Positions 1-9,540 of a stretch of 64,000 nt of DNA are shown one piece after another (the stretch's first letter is position 1; every line of letters starts with the position of its first letter). Made by a program: the position numbers and the translations under genes. The DNA lies in assembly GCA_018136815.1 (NCBI GenBank), contig CM030931.1:6009515-6073514 (forward strand), in the 5' to 3' direction. The notes under the pieces are model-generated. The model saw only the letters and a program-made list of their open reading frames with translations, did no database searches and was not told the DNA's origin. The stretch is from Isochrysis galbana (Eukaryota > Haptophyta > Isochrysidales > Isochrysidaceae).

Positions 1-53
1 TTCTCGCAGCGAACTGTTGTTATAGTTTGAGAGATGGACCATCGCCGATGGAA

Positions 54-120
54 GAGGCTGCAAGCTCAGGTTTGGTTGTTTTTTTGACAAATGCCCCCAT
101 GAAGTGGGTATATAAACCTC
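54..120 (+). promoter_or_regulatory. Repeated promoter-like cassette, copy 1
   Basis: This block starts with GAGGCTGCA, continues with a near-palindrome related to AACCTSAGGTT, then TTTGGTTG and a T-run, then a CCCCATG-like stretch, and ends in the TATA-like GGTATATAAACC. The same order recurs in both orientations at 2281-2350, 2565-2627, 3034-3099, 10759-10817 and 29901-29966. The fixed spacing between palindrome and TATA-like element suggests an upstream activator plus core promoter. The alternative is a conserved end of a mobile element. No downstream gene is clear for this copy. Confidence 0.5.
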
Positions 121-1035
121 TACTGGCAAAGCACCCTCCGACCGACGACCGACCCCCTTTTTTCCCGCGCCCACCCACGCACGCTTTGCAAGCGCACTCC
201 AACTGCCTATCAGCGCGTGCGGCTACCAGACGGCGGGGACGTGCGTGCCATCCAAGGTGGCGCACGAGCTGTAGCGCAATCGGAGTGCCCTCCCAAGGCG
301 GCGCCAACGCCGCACGAAGGAGGGAGCGCCAGAAGGCGCCCTGTTGACCTGTTGACCTGTTGGGAAGGGACTACGGCAATGCGGAGCATCGAGCCCACGG
401 GTGTGGTATCTACGAGCCAGCAATGAGCCGCGGAGGAGCATCGGAGCGCAAGGACCTCGTCGAGAGTGAGGTGCCAGAGCACGCTCTGCATCGCCTCGGC
501 GTGTGCACTCGGCACGCCGCTCTCAGCCACCGAGGCAAGTTGAGCGTAAAGCCGGCAAGCCGAAGCCGGCACTGGGCCGCTCGCAGAGACTCATGACGAC
601 GTGCAAAGGCGGTGCGGGTCCCGCGCCTTGGCACCTGGCCCTTGAGGTTGAGGGAGACGCAGAGCCATTGCAATTGGTCGGTGAGAGAACAGATTTCCCC
701 CTCCGCAGCAATGGAGGCCTTTCTCCGCTAAGACTGCCCGGCTCTGGAGCGTCGCTGCGCCATGCATCGATCTGCTCGTATCGCAGTGGCAGTGGCGCCC
801 GGGGAGATTTGATGCCCACCGTTGTGCTCGACACGACGTTTCAGTGCGAGTGACGACCCCAGCCGACCCACGGCGTCGACGGTTCCAAGAATAGCTGAAG
901 CTGAAGCTCGGAGTCGGAGTTTGGAGGCATTCGATGGCATTCGATGTGGCTTTCTTTTTCTTGCTTTGCTACCCTTGAACTGTCCCGTCTTCGCGGATTT
1001 GGCCGGGGCCATGACTGGAGCTGTGGTGTGGTCTA
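121..1035. other. No recognisable gene
   Basis: No reading frame here has convincing protein character or family similarity. The stretch is GC-rich and mixed on both strands. It follows the first promoter-like cassette, so a non-coding transcript cannot be ruled out, but nothing in the sequence demonstrates one. Confidence 0.4.
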
Positions 1036-1103
1036 GAGGATGCAACTTGAGGTTCCCTTTTTTTAGCCCCCTGCATTGCCTTTTTCTACACCTTATACAA
1101 TTT
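1036..1103 (+). promoter_or_regulatory. Divergent promoter-like cassette
   Basis: GAGGATGCAACTTGAGGTT followed by a T-run and then CCTTATACAATTT, ending 17 bp before the ATG at 1120. It keeps the order of the repeated cassette (palindrome, T-tract, TATA-like box) with changed bases. Its place just before an open frame supports a promoter role. Confidence 0.4.
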
Positions 1104-1119
1104 ACCCCCCCCCCCCCAA

Positions 1120-1641
1120 ATGTGTCCCTATATTCAAACACCTATGGGTCCAATTGTTGCAGACGGGTCGCTGCTTGTCACGGGACGAGGGAGTCGGCCG
1201 CGCGGATTAATTTCGAAAAATAAAGAAGTCATCTTTATGTTTATCATTGTAATATTATCTACGCTATTTCTAGGCGGGAAGCATTGCGTGAAGCATTACT
1301 TTGGATGTCGTCAGCGGTTTTACCCGAACCCCTACAAAGTATTTCCGCATCTTGAGATGCTCGCAAACAACTTTGAACTCATTGAAAGAGAGTTTCTTGG
1401 CAGTGAGTACAAAATTAATGATTGGCCAGAAGAATATCTTTACACAAAAGAAGAGGGTCATGATTGGAAGGTAGTTCCACTCTATGGCTTTGGAGTTTGG
1501 AACGCAGAGTACTCGACAACATTTCCAAAGACAATTGAATTAATCAGAAGCATTCCAGGGCTTCGAACTGCGATTTTTAGCAAACTCGGTACCTGGGCCG
1601 ACTGGGCTCTGCGGAGACCTCACGTTCATGAGTATGCGTAA
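1120..1641 (+). CDS. Aspartyl/asparaginyl beta-hydroxylase-like protein, partial
   Basis: The frame runs for 173 residues. ATGs at 1120 and 1237 are both possible starts; from the second, the protein opens with a hydrophobic segment (MFIIVILSTLFLGG) that could anchor it in a membrane. Residues from about 110 onward, WKVVPLYGFGVWN then FPKTIELIRSIPGL and AIFSKL, match the beginning of the Asp/Asn hydroxylase domain, a 2-oxoglutarate/Fe(II) oxygenase fold. Similarity stops there, before the part that would hold the metal and co-substrate residues, so the copy is either partial or continues in an exon I did not find. Codon and base use are AT-richer than in the surrounding host genes, as for the ORFs at 2688 and 3098. 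That could indicate transfer, perhaps from a large DNA virus; this is inference. Confidence 0.5.
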   Translation: MCPYIQTPMGPIVADGSLLVTGRGSRPRGLISKNKEVIFMFIIVILSTLFLGGKHCVKHYFGCRQRFYPNPYKVFPHLEMLANNFELIEREFLGSEYKINDWPEEYLYTKEEGHDWKVVPLYGFGVWNAEYSTTFPKTIELIRSIPGLRTAIFSKLGTWADWALRRPHVHEYA

Positions 1642-2280
1642 CGTTGCCCTCGGTGGTGCAATCGATAACACGTGGTATGGGCTTGAGGTGGCGCGTGCGA
1701 GGGGGGTGTGGGGTGGGGGCGCGTGGGGTACGCCGGAGGGGGAGGGGAAGAAGAGAAGGGGGGCGCGCGAGGTAATCCGTAGGGGGGGGAGAAAAGGGGG
1801 CGCGGGGGGAGAAGAAAGAGGGGGGTTACAGTCATCACCCGGGACTCCCAATAGAGGTGGGACTTCCAATGAGCAAGGGGCGTGCGGGGGGGGGTGCGAG
1901 GGGTACCCCGCCCACCCCCCTCTCTTCTTCCCCTCCCCCCCCTGCCCCACCCCCCTCTTCTTCCCCTCCCGTACCCCGCCCACCCCTCTCTTCTTCCCCT
2001 CCCCCTGCGGCGTACCCCGCCCATCCCCCTCTCTTCCCCTCCCCCTGCGGCGTACCCCGCCCACCCCCCCACCCCCTTCTTCCCCTCGGTAGGAGGTGTG
2101 CGCATGTGCAGGCATCCCATGGCGCTCAGTGGGCACCAGGGGCCCTGGTGCATGCGCGCGAGCGCAAGTGCGCACTCCGCCTCGGGCTCCGATGCACTGT
2201 CCACTGGACGGAGGAGGGACATGGGCGCGAGAGGAGAGGCAAAGAAACAAGGGGGGGGCGGGGTACAGAAGGGGGGGGTC
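1642..2280. repeat. G-rich then C-rich low-complexity tract
   Basis: About 1690-1900 is dominated by GGGG-rich units (such as GGAGGGGAAGAAG) and about 1910-2090 by the mirrored C-rich units (CTTCCCCTCCCCC, CGTACCCCGCCCA). The two halves are roughly inverted, so the region could fold into a long hairpin. Open frames here are repeat artefacts. A short minus-strand frame starting with ATGTCC at 2222 lies downstream of the cassette at 2281-2350, but I cannot support it as a gene. Confidence 0.5.
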
Positions 2281-2350
2281 CTGAATTTTTTTATATCCTA
2301 TTCACGGGGCATTTGTAAAAAAAACAACCAAACCTGAGGTTGCAGCCTCT
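2281..2350 (-). promoter_or_regulatory. Promoter-like cassette, minus orientation
   Basis: Read on the minus strand: GCAACCTCAGGTTTGG, T-run, AAATGCCCCGTGAATA, GGATATAAAAAAATTC. It is nearly identical to the copy at 3034-3099. In both, the following 60 to 80 bp contain CTTGTTTCTTTGCCTCTC and an ATGTCC. Confidence 0.5.
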
Positions 2351-2407
2351 TGAAGGACGCTGAGGGGCGCTGAGTGGGAGACGCTCAGGGACGCGCTGGG
2401 GGCGCGA

Positions 2408-2449
2408 GAGGCTGCAACCTCAGGTTTGGTTGTTTATTTTACAAATGCC
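2408..2449 (+). promoter_or_regulatory. Promoter-like cassette, shortened
   Basis: GAGGCTGCAACCTCAGGTTT plus the T-rich spacer and ACAAATGCC are present, but the TATA-like box is absent. It looks like a cut-off copy. Confidence 0.4.
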
Positions 2450-2564
2450 GGGCGCAGTCATTTATTTCTTCGAGGACTGCTCGCGGCGCGAGCTGTAAGG
2501 GCCGTTCTGCTTCTCGACGAGAGGCCCCCCCCCCGGCCCCCCGGTGCTTTTCCCCGGTGGGTCA

Positions 2565-2627
2565 GAGGCTGCAACCTCAGGTTTGGTTGTTTTTTTTACA
2601 AATGCCCCGTGAAATGTATATAGAAAT
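2565..2627 (+). promoter_or_regulatory. Promoter-like cassette before the ORF at 2688
   Basis: Complete copy: GAGGCTGCAACCTCAGGTTT, T-run, ACAAATGCCCCGTGAA, then the TATA-like ATGTATATAGAAAT. The ATG at 2688 lies about 65 bp downstream. This is the clearest case of the cassette standing in front of an open frame. Confidence 0.5.
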
Positions 2628-2687
2628 TAGACCCCCCCCTCGCCCTTTGCCCTCCCCCTTCCCATATTTTCGTAGACATATACTAAG

Positions 2688-2906
2688 ATGACTCCTCACG
2701 ACAATTCTTACGACAAGCTCTTCGAGTTGTTATCGCTTTGCATCAGTAAGCTAGGTCTTATTCTCCAGAACTTCATTGCACACCAAGGGAAAATGAATGA
2801 AGATGCCGTCAATGACATGATGCTTAATATTCAATATATTAAGAACCTTGCATCTAATCTACAATCATCAACGTTTGAATCAAGAAAGAAGGTGCGGGAG
2901 ATCTAG
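2688..2906 (+). CDS. Small AT-rich ORF, unknown function
   Basis: The predicted product has 72 residues and starts MTPHDNSYDKLFELL. It is probably helical, with regularly spaced Leu, Ile and Met, and ends in a basic tail. I recognise no domain. Composition is clearly AT-richer than in host genes. A complete promoter-like cassette precedes it, and a minus-strand small ORF (3098-3334) lies close downstream, giving a compact, virus-like spacing. Origin is uncertain. Confidence 0.4.
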   Translation: MTPHDNSYDKLFELLSLCISKLGLILQNFIAHQGKMNEDAVNDMMLNIQYIKNLASNLQSSTFESRKKVREI

Positions 2907-3033
2907 GCATCAATGTTGTATAATGGGGGGGGGCTGGAACAACAATGCCCATATTTCGGGAGATCTTTGGGACATGAGAGGAGAGGCAAAGAAACAAGGG
3001 GGGGGCGGGGGGGGGGCGTGGGGGGTTCCTGAA

Positions 3034-3099
3034 AATTTTTATATCCTATTCACGGGGCATTTGTAAAAAAAACAACCAAACCTGAGGTTGCAGCCTCTC
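3034..3099 (-). promoter_or_regulatory. Promoter-like cassette, minus orientation
   Basis: Near-duplicate of 2281-2350, including flanking sequence (about 130 bp shared in total). The TATA-like box reads GGATATAAAAATTTTC on the minus strand. Confidence 0.5.
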
Positions 3100-3334
3100 A
3101 TGTTATGCGATCCAGATTGCACCGTTTGCGAGAGCGCGTGGCATGCTCGACAGCCGATGGGTCGAAGAAAAGATTTTCAACGAATTTGCCGAGTTCATTC
3201 ATTGTGATCTTGCACCCTTGAGCGTCGTCAAACGCGCTAGTGATGTAGAGATTGAAGTGGTCTCTCGGCGGGGGTGCCACGTTTGAAGTTGTGGTCTTGT
3301 AGAGCATCTTGTTGGCTAGCATCTCTAGCCACAT
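3098..3334 (-). CDS. Small ORF, unknown; member of a two-copy family
   Basis: The frame gives 78 residues starting MWLEMLANKMLYKTT and continuing with FNLYITSAFDDAQG and MNELGKFVENLFF, which reads like a real helical domain. The opening VRCMWLxMLANKMLYxTT recurs on the minus strand at about 52870-53012, so this is at least a small family. The stop abuts the promoter-like cassette at 3034-3099. The frame is open further upstream, so the N-terminus may be longer or spliced. I do not recognise the domain. Confidence 0.35.
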   Translation of the reverse strand: MWLEMLANKMLYKTTTSNVAPPPRDHFNLYITSAFDDAQGCKITMNELGKFVENLFFDPSAVEHATRSRKRCNLDRIT

Positions 3335-3360
3335 ACACCGGACAAGAAAAACTCTGACGA

Positions 3361-3420
3361 GTACTCTAGAGTAGGACTAGGAGGGAGTAGGAGCATTTAG
3401 GAGTAGGAGTACAAATCTGC
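3361..3420. promoter_or_regulatory. TACTCTAGAGTA gene-proximal motif
   Basis: A palindromic TACTCTAGAGTA followed by repeated GAGTAGGAG-like units, about 500 bp upstream of the start at 3905. Related TAGAGTAGAGTA or CTACTCTA runs occur at 14113-14126, 33600-33662, 41234-41262 and 48860-48871, each 150 to 550 bp upstream of a host gene start. Confidence 0.3.
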
Positions 3421-3904
3421 AGCCTAAATAAAGTATGTGATCTCTTCCTCTCTCTCGCTCACCCGCCTCCTCTCCCTCTCTTCTCCCCCTCTTCCCCCCC
3501 CCCCCCCCGGCGCCCGCCACACCGCCCCCCCCCACTCACACCCAGATCACTACTCCTACTTTACACCCTTCCGCTCCACAAAAAGATTCCTCTCACCTGC
3601 CTCAGGTTTCCTTTCCTACTCTTTCCCCTCCTCACAACATCTCCTTTGTCCTAAGCCCCCCCCCCCCCCCGCCGCTACAACCTCCAGATTTCTTGCCGCC
3701 CACCTTCACCTCTCTCCTCCTCCCCTTCTTTCACCTCTTTCTCCTTTCTCTCTTAGCTTGCCCCCCCACCCCCCTTCTCTTCCTCCCCGGAAGGGAGGAG
3801 GAAGAGGACGGGCCTCCCGCGCGCCTCGAGCCCTCCCCAACCAACTTCCCCTTCCCCCACCCACCCCCCTTCTCCCCTCCCCTCCCTCCCTGCTGCGCGC
3901 GCCG

Positions 3905-5311
3905 ATGGACGGGGGCTGGCCAGCCGCCATGCCACCCGCCCAGCAGCCGCTCGACCTCTCCTTCTTCGAGTCTCCCTCTGCCCCACCAGCCCCAGCCCAC
4001 CCTTCCCACCTGCCGCCTCAACCCTTCAGCAACGGCACTCACCCTCAAACCCAGCCACACAACCCGTTCGCCGCAGCGCAGACGCCCCATGCCCAGCCAG
4101 CACCGCATCAGCAGTACCCCTGCCTCCCGTCAGATCCTTTCAGCAACCCGCAGCCCGTCCAGCCGCCAGCACAAACCCCGTTCGCCGCCGCGCCCGTCAG
4201 CAACCCATTTGCACCGCAGCACAACCCTTTTGTGCAAGACGACCCGTTTGCGCCTCCGGCCGAAGACGACAACATACTCGGCGTGCTTGATCCGCAGACG
4301 CCTTACGATGTCGACGAGGAGCCGCCGCCGATCAACGTCGGTGAGATCGAGGCAGACATGGGTGCCAACAAGGATGGGAAGAGGAAGGATGAGGCGCTCG
4401 TACTCAGCCGGCAGGACACCTTTCTCTACCTGAACGACCTGGAGAATGGCACGCCGGCCAAACGGTTAGAAGCGGCGCGCGCTCTCAAATTCCTTGCGTT
4501 CAACGCCGCTGCCGAGTACAAGAACGGTCTTATCCAGGGCGGCCTTTTCCGCTCGCTGATGAAGCTGTGGTCGAGTGACATGGCGGCGTGCGAGCACACC
4601 GCCTCGTGCATGTACTCGATGGCACGTGAGCACACACCGTCCAAGGTGGAGCTCATCCGTGTTGGCGCGCACAAGGTGCTCGCCGAATTCCTCGCTTCGC
4701 AGACTGCGTCCAAGCAACTCCGGCTCAACTCGTGCGCCGCACTGTACGCCATCTCGTGTGCAGGAAAGCCATACATTGGTGAGATCGCAGCACTCACGCC
4801 CATCACGCTGCTCACCCCGCTGCTCGAGCCCAATCTCGGCAGAACAGCGCAAGATGACCAGATGCAGCTCTTCGCCTCGCTGCTCGTCGTCAACCTACTC
4901 CACGCAAAGGTGAAGCCGAGACATGCACCGACAGGGCGCTACGCGCGATGGACGTGCGATCATTGCGCAGCATGATGTCCGCTGCCACCAAATGCGCTCT
5001 GGCTTCCCCCGCTCCGCCCGCATACCTCCTCGCCCGGTCAGGTCATCCGCGCCGCCTTGCGACCGCAGGTTTCCATGACTCCAGAAGAGAAGCACCACCT
5101 TGCGGACGGGCTCCGGCGCGCATATGATGACGCGCAAGAGACGCAGGCACGAGACATCATCGCGCTTGGCCTCAAGAAGTTGAACAAGGGCTCAAGCATG
5201 CGTCGCGGCTCGGCCAAAAGCCTGGGGCGCGGCGCTGCCGCCGCCGCAGGGGCGCTGGGGAGACTCTCTAGAAACTCCTCGAAAATGAGAATCCCGGGGC
5301 TCAAGCGCTGA
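3905..5311 (+). CDS. Endocytic-adaptor-like ARM-repeat protein with NPF/DPF motifs
   Basis: Two exons: 3905-4909 and 5069-5311, joined by a 159-bp intron (AAG|GTGAAG ... CGCAG|GTT, phase 0), giving about 415 residues. Residues 1 to about 120 are disordered and rich in Pro, Gln and Asn, with three NPF and two DPF tripeptides, the known ligands of EH domains and of the AP-2 alpha ear. Residues about 150-335 form helical ARM/HEAT-like repeats (LEAARALKFLAF, LRLNSCAALYAI). The C-terminus is basic and Ser/Gly-rich (SSMRRGSAKSLGRG). I infer a clathrin-pathway scaffold that binds EH proteins through its N-terminus. The start at 3905 is the first ATG after a long C-rich leader. No exact family name is justified. 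Confidence 0.7.
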
Positions 5312-6690
5312 GCACCTTCAGTGAGGCCTTGCAGTGGACATCGGGCGATACGTAGCGACATGTCGGCATCCTTCCATAGCTCATCTCGGCTTATGCTCAT
5401 CTTGCGGCTTATCCTTTTCCTCGGCATACCTTTCAGCTTCCTCTGTGCATGTGCGTCCGGGCGATCCGCGGTGATGAGATAAGCGACGGAATGGCGTGCA
5501 TCAAATTTTCCCGAGGGAACATGGACGAACCCGCCGCTCGCTATGCGCCTTCTCATGCTATAGCGGGATGGCCACCCCGGGCACCGAGGAGAGCGATTTG
5601 AGGCAGAGTTCAAACACAAGTGAATATGCATGTCAGTCGTAGCCGCGACACACGTGCGGGTGATCGACGCCGGCCAATAGTGTTCGGCGTCTCGAGCGTC
5701 CGTCACCACGAAGTTTTTCCGCAGCTTCGCAGCGCCTTCCTCCTCTCGGCGAACTGAGCCGCATGCCCGCCTCCGATTTGCGTTTTGATTGCACATCAGG
5801 TGGAGACACCCTGCCTGACCAATGGCTCGCGGACGCTTCTCGTGATTGGTTTGGATGGGCCGACGACCGGCTCATGCACGCACAGTATGGCCTAGCATAA
5901 CGACCGCGACGTACAAACCGCTAGAAGCCCACTCGCATATTCACAAGAAAGTGTCCCATGCCACGATACCTCGCAACAATATTTCTCTGCCCAGAGCCTC
6001 CTCCTGCGGCCCGCATCATCGCGTGGCGATAGCGCATAGGCATACATAAGATCTGTGACGGCGGTCGATGCACGGAGTGGCCAGGCCTACGATCTACGAT
6101 GCACACTTTCATCATATGCCTTGGCCACACGTCACAAACAGTTGTGTGCTACTATCGAGATCTGTTTGGAGTTTATCAATTTCAAAAAGGGTGCCATCAC
6201 TCCTCTAGTCGTATGGCTCACAGAGAGCATGCACGCAGCGTCACGGAAGGCCCGTGGTGGACGAGTAGGCACGACGCGCCCCCGTGGCTTTTTGGAGCGC
6301 ACTGTGCATTAGTAGCGGGCCAGGTAGGCGCCTTGCCTTCATTTGGTGCCAGTTTTTTTTTGTTGTAAACGTTTCGATTGTTGAATCCCGGCTACCGCTA
6401 CCGCCCCCCGACAATCACCAGGGCGTTTCCTCCACGAAGTCTATGCCCAGCTGTCGGAACAGGTTCGCGATGCGCTCCCGTTGAGGAGGGCCGATACTAC
6501 ATACGCGTGCCCGTCCCATTGCCAGCTGAGGCGGCAATCGACGAGTAGATTGGAAAGCACGACCAGGAGAATCGCTTCCATGAGCAATTGATGCCCTCCG
6601 AGTCGGTCACCTCCTGGTTGCGCTTGCGCTTGAAGCGCTCTTCGTGTGGGGCATTGGAGTGAGCGTCTGATGCAGCGCTGGTTTAGATTT
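5312..6690. other. Intergenic, no clear gene
   Basis: Several frames are open on both strands but none has convincing protein character. A long minus frame overlaps exon 2 of the upstream gene and is most likely its shadow. Confidence 0.4.
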
Positions 6691-6694
6691 GGGG

Positions 6695-7040
6695 CGAAAG
6701 CAGGGGAGAGGCGGAGGGGCGGAGGGGCGGAGGGGCGGAGGGGGCGGAGGGGGCGGAGGGGGCGGAGGGGCGGAGGGGCGGAGGGGCGGAGGGGCGGAGG
6801 GGGCGGGCGGAGAGAAGTCGACGGACGGAGGGGGCGGGCGGAGAGTCGACGGACGGAGAGTCGACGGAGCAGGGAGAGCGGGGGAGGAGAGCGAGAGCGA
6901 GGGCGAGGGCGAGGGCGAGAGCGAGGGAGAGAGCGAGGAGAGCGAGAGCGAGGAGGAGAGCGAGAGCAGCGAGGAGAGCGAGGAGAGCGAGAGCGAGGAG
7001 GAGAGCGAGGAGGGGAGCGAGGAGGGGAGCGAGGGAAGGC
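6695..7040 (+). repeat. Purine-rich low-complexity tract
   Basis: GGAGGGGC units for about 140 bp are followed by GAGAGCGAG units to about 7040. The open frames across it (Arg/Gly, Glu/Ser or Leu/Ser runs) are artefacts of the repeat. Confidence 0.7.
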
Positions 7041-7133
7041 GCGCGGTTTTCGACAGGGCGCGGCTGGAACTTCGAAACCCGCACACTCCTGCCTCTCCTC
7101 GCTCTCTTCCTCCTTGTTCAAGAACCGCGCGTC

Positions 7134-7252
7134 TTTCAAAACCCGCGCGCCTCTTTCAAAACCCGCGCGCCTCTTTCAAAACCCGCGCGCCTCTTTCAAA
7201 ACCCGCGCGCCTCCTTCAAAACCCGCGCGCCTCCTTCAAAACCCGCGCGCCT
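7134..7252 (+). repeat. 20-bp tandem repeat, about six units
   Basis: The unit TCAAAACCCGCGCGCCTCTT is repeated almost perfectly. The last two units carry CTCC for CTCT. It lies upstream of a possible CCAAT box (GACCAATAGC, about 7290) and a TATA-like TTAAAATAAAACTC (about 7316) that precede the LRR gene. Confidence 0.8.
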
Positions 7253-7581
7253 CCGGCAAGGCACATTTTTCTTTTCCCCTTGCCGCACCCGCGACCAATA
7301 GCAATTTGCTTTTTTTTAAAATAAAACTCTTTCGTGCTAGGCGCCCGCGGTTTGGGGGGACAAGGAGGAACGGCGAAACGGCGGGGCAGGCGGAGTGGGG
7401 GGGGGCATCACTTGGTGGTGGTGTTGCGTTGTGTTGCGCTACTGAGCAGCCGCCGAATGAATGTTTGGTGTCTCTCTCCCTCGTGTCGTTTGGGCGTCCC
7501 GCGCGGCGGGGTGGGCGGCGGGGTGGGCGGCGGGGCCGGTGGCGGGGCCGGCGAGGGGGCCGGCGGCGGGGCGGTGAGGGT

Positions 7582-8939
7582 ATGCAGGACCCGGGGGGAC
7601 CAGCCGTAGACGCAGTCGTTTTCCAACACGAACAGCGGATCAGGTCATATCGCAAGACGCGACCACCTTCATCAACTCCTACTGTGGAGCCAGGGTTCCC
7701 CTCAAGACTTTGATATTTCGGAACATAAGCGTATTCAGTGCGTTGCTACAAAATAGCAAATTGGATTGTCTCAAGAATCTCGTGCTTGTCTCCCGCCCAC
7801 TGGATTCTAATAAAACGTGCGATTTTATCGAGGCCTTGCACAATGAGATAGTCGTAAAGAAAAACACTCGCACTTTGGGAAACCTTGAGAAGCTCGTCCT
7901 CAACACCGTCAGTATTGGCGAGGACATACGCATGTTGAAGGATTGTATAATCGAGGGGCAGATGAAGACGACGCTGAAAGAGCTCAATCTCAATGACAAC
8001 GGTATAGACGACAGGGGCCTCGTAGAGGCGTTATCAGACGCCCTCGGGGCCGCTGCAATCGAAAAGCTCCACCTTCGACTCAATGCACTAGGAGATTTCG
8101 TCCCATTGTTGCCTCCTTCATTGAAGGTCCTCAATCTGAGATCGTGCGGCATAACCAATCCTGGGATGGAGAAGCTGATAACTAACGCCCAAAGGGCAAG
8201 TCTGACGGAACTTGATATAAGTAATAATGAGTTCGATTGGAGAGGCATGTGTCAATTCATGGAATACGCACACCACCTCTCCGAGCTAAAGACACTGTCC
8301 ATATCGGAAAACAATCTAGGTCGGCAAGGGCTGCAAGCATTCGCATCGAAAGTGAACGAACTCCAGAATCTGTCCCATCTCTATGTGTCAGATATTGCTT
8401 ATCGTGTGTCAGATGTTGCTCATCGTGCTCACGACATCAAGAAAATTTGTGAGCGCATTAATCTCAAGAGTATTGAATTGGATAGTGTCAATGAAGACGA
8501 ATTTAGGGTTCTTCATAAACACCTAGAAAAGTTAGATAGATTAATAATAAAAGTGTGTCTTACAACACATACACCCCTTTTAGCAGAGCTGTCGAATTTG
8601 AAGGAGTTGCACTTGGAACGTGCGCACGCGTATCAGATTTTGAGGCTGTTGCCTAGATTGAAGGTGCCTACCCTTCGTGCGCGATCCTGTGGATTCACGG
8701 ACAATGATATGGACGATCTGATCGCAATGCTCAGTGCGAATAAGACGCTCACGAAACTCGATTTGTCTCGAAACCAAGGTATCACAGATGGTGGATTTCA
8801 AATACTCGCGAACGCTGTTGGCGACGGAAGGCTCAAGCTGGATTCTCTGGTATTGGAGTGGACCGGAATCAAACAGGAGACGATGTCTCGTCATTCGACA
8901 AAACATCCATTCGTATGGAGTGAACGAGTATTAGGGTGA
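7582..8939 (+). CDS. Leucine-rich-repeat protein, ribonuclease-inhibitor type
   Basis: The 8.9-kb end is a clear TGA and the frame from 7694 is full of LRRs of the long inhibitor-like type (LKELNLNDNGIDDRGLVEAL, LTELDISNNEFDWRGM, LTKLDLSRNQGITDGGF). I place exon 1 at 7582-7643 (starting MQDPGGPAVDAVVF) and exon 2 at 7694-8939, with a 50-bp intron (ATCAG|GTCATA ... GCCAG|GGTT) whose phase fits, giving 435 residues. The caveat is that the intron itself is open in the downstream frame and the main frame has no ATG near its beginning, so an upstream exon is the alternative. Such proteins usually act as binding scaffolds; the partner is unknown. The gene is AT-richer than most neighbours. A CCAAT and TATA pair lies about 270 bp upstream. 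Confidence 0.6.
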
Positions 8940-9540
8940 TGCTCGTAGCGGGCCATCATGAGGGGGAAGGGGGGGGGATGGGGACGCTGTACCACTTGAC
9001 GTGGTCGGCTGACTCCGGCCGGTGGTGTGCCTTCACCCGACCCAGGCGGGACGCCGCACGCCGCCGGCGGCAGGGCGAGGTGGAGTTGGCTAGCGAGGTT
9101 GCTGCCGTCTCGGCCAAGCGGGAGGCCTCCTCAGGTTGCCGCGTTGGGGTTGTGGGAGGCAACCCCCTCTCAGGAATGCTCCTCTTCCGCTTGGTCAGCA
9201 AGGGCGGCTGCGCGCCCTTTCCAACCGGGTACCAAATGAAGGCAAACGACCTGTAGCCTACAGGAAACGCAGGGGAGATGCAGGAAGGAAGAACCTGCTG
9301 TGCGGGCCATCTCAGGCTTGAGATTGGGAAGCTTCTCAGGGGCCAGGTGAGAAGACAGGCAAAGGCAAGCCGGGATAACTGTTGCACACTCAACCACAAC
9401 CTACGAGGCCGGGCTGGACATAGGGAATCGGCTGAGAAATTGCCACTACAAGACAATCGGGAGACACGAGACACGGGACCGAAATTGCCAGGAACGATAA
9501 GCAAGCAGGCTGGACTCTGGCGAGGCATTCTATCCCTTGG
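8940..9540. other. No gene recognised
   Basis: GC-rich sequence with overlapping open frames on both strands and no domain I can name. Confidence 0.3.

Noticed and set aside
1540-2250. Gly/Arg- and Pro-rich frames on both strands
   Set aside because: Follow G-rich and C-rich low-complexity units; no start context or conserved pattern.
5038-5796. Long minus-strand open frame (252 codons)
   Set aside because: Its second half is the complement of exon 2 of the ARM protein gene and the rest shows no domain; best explained as a shadow in GC-rich DNA.
6607-7139. Long Ser/Leu- and Arg/Ser/Pro-rich frames
   Set aside because: Produced by the purine-rich tandem repeat; they are open in several frames at once.
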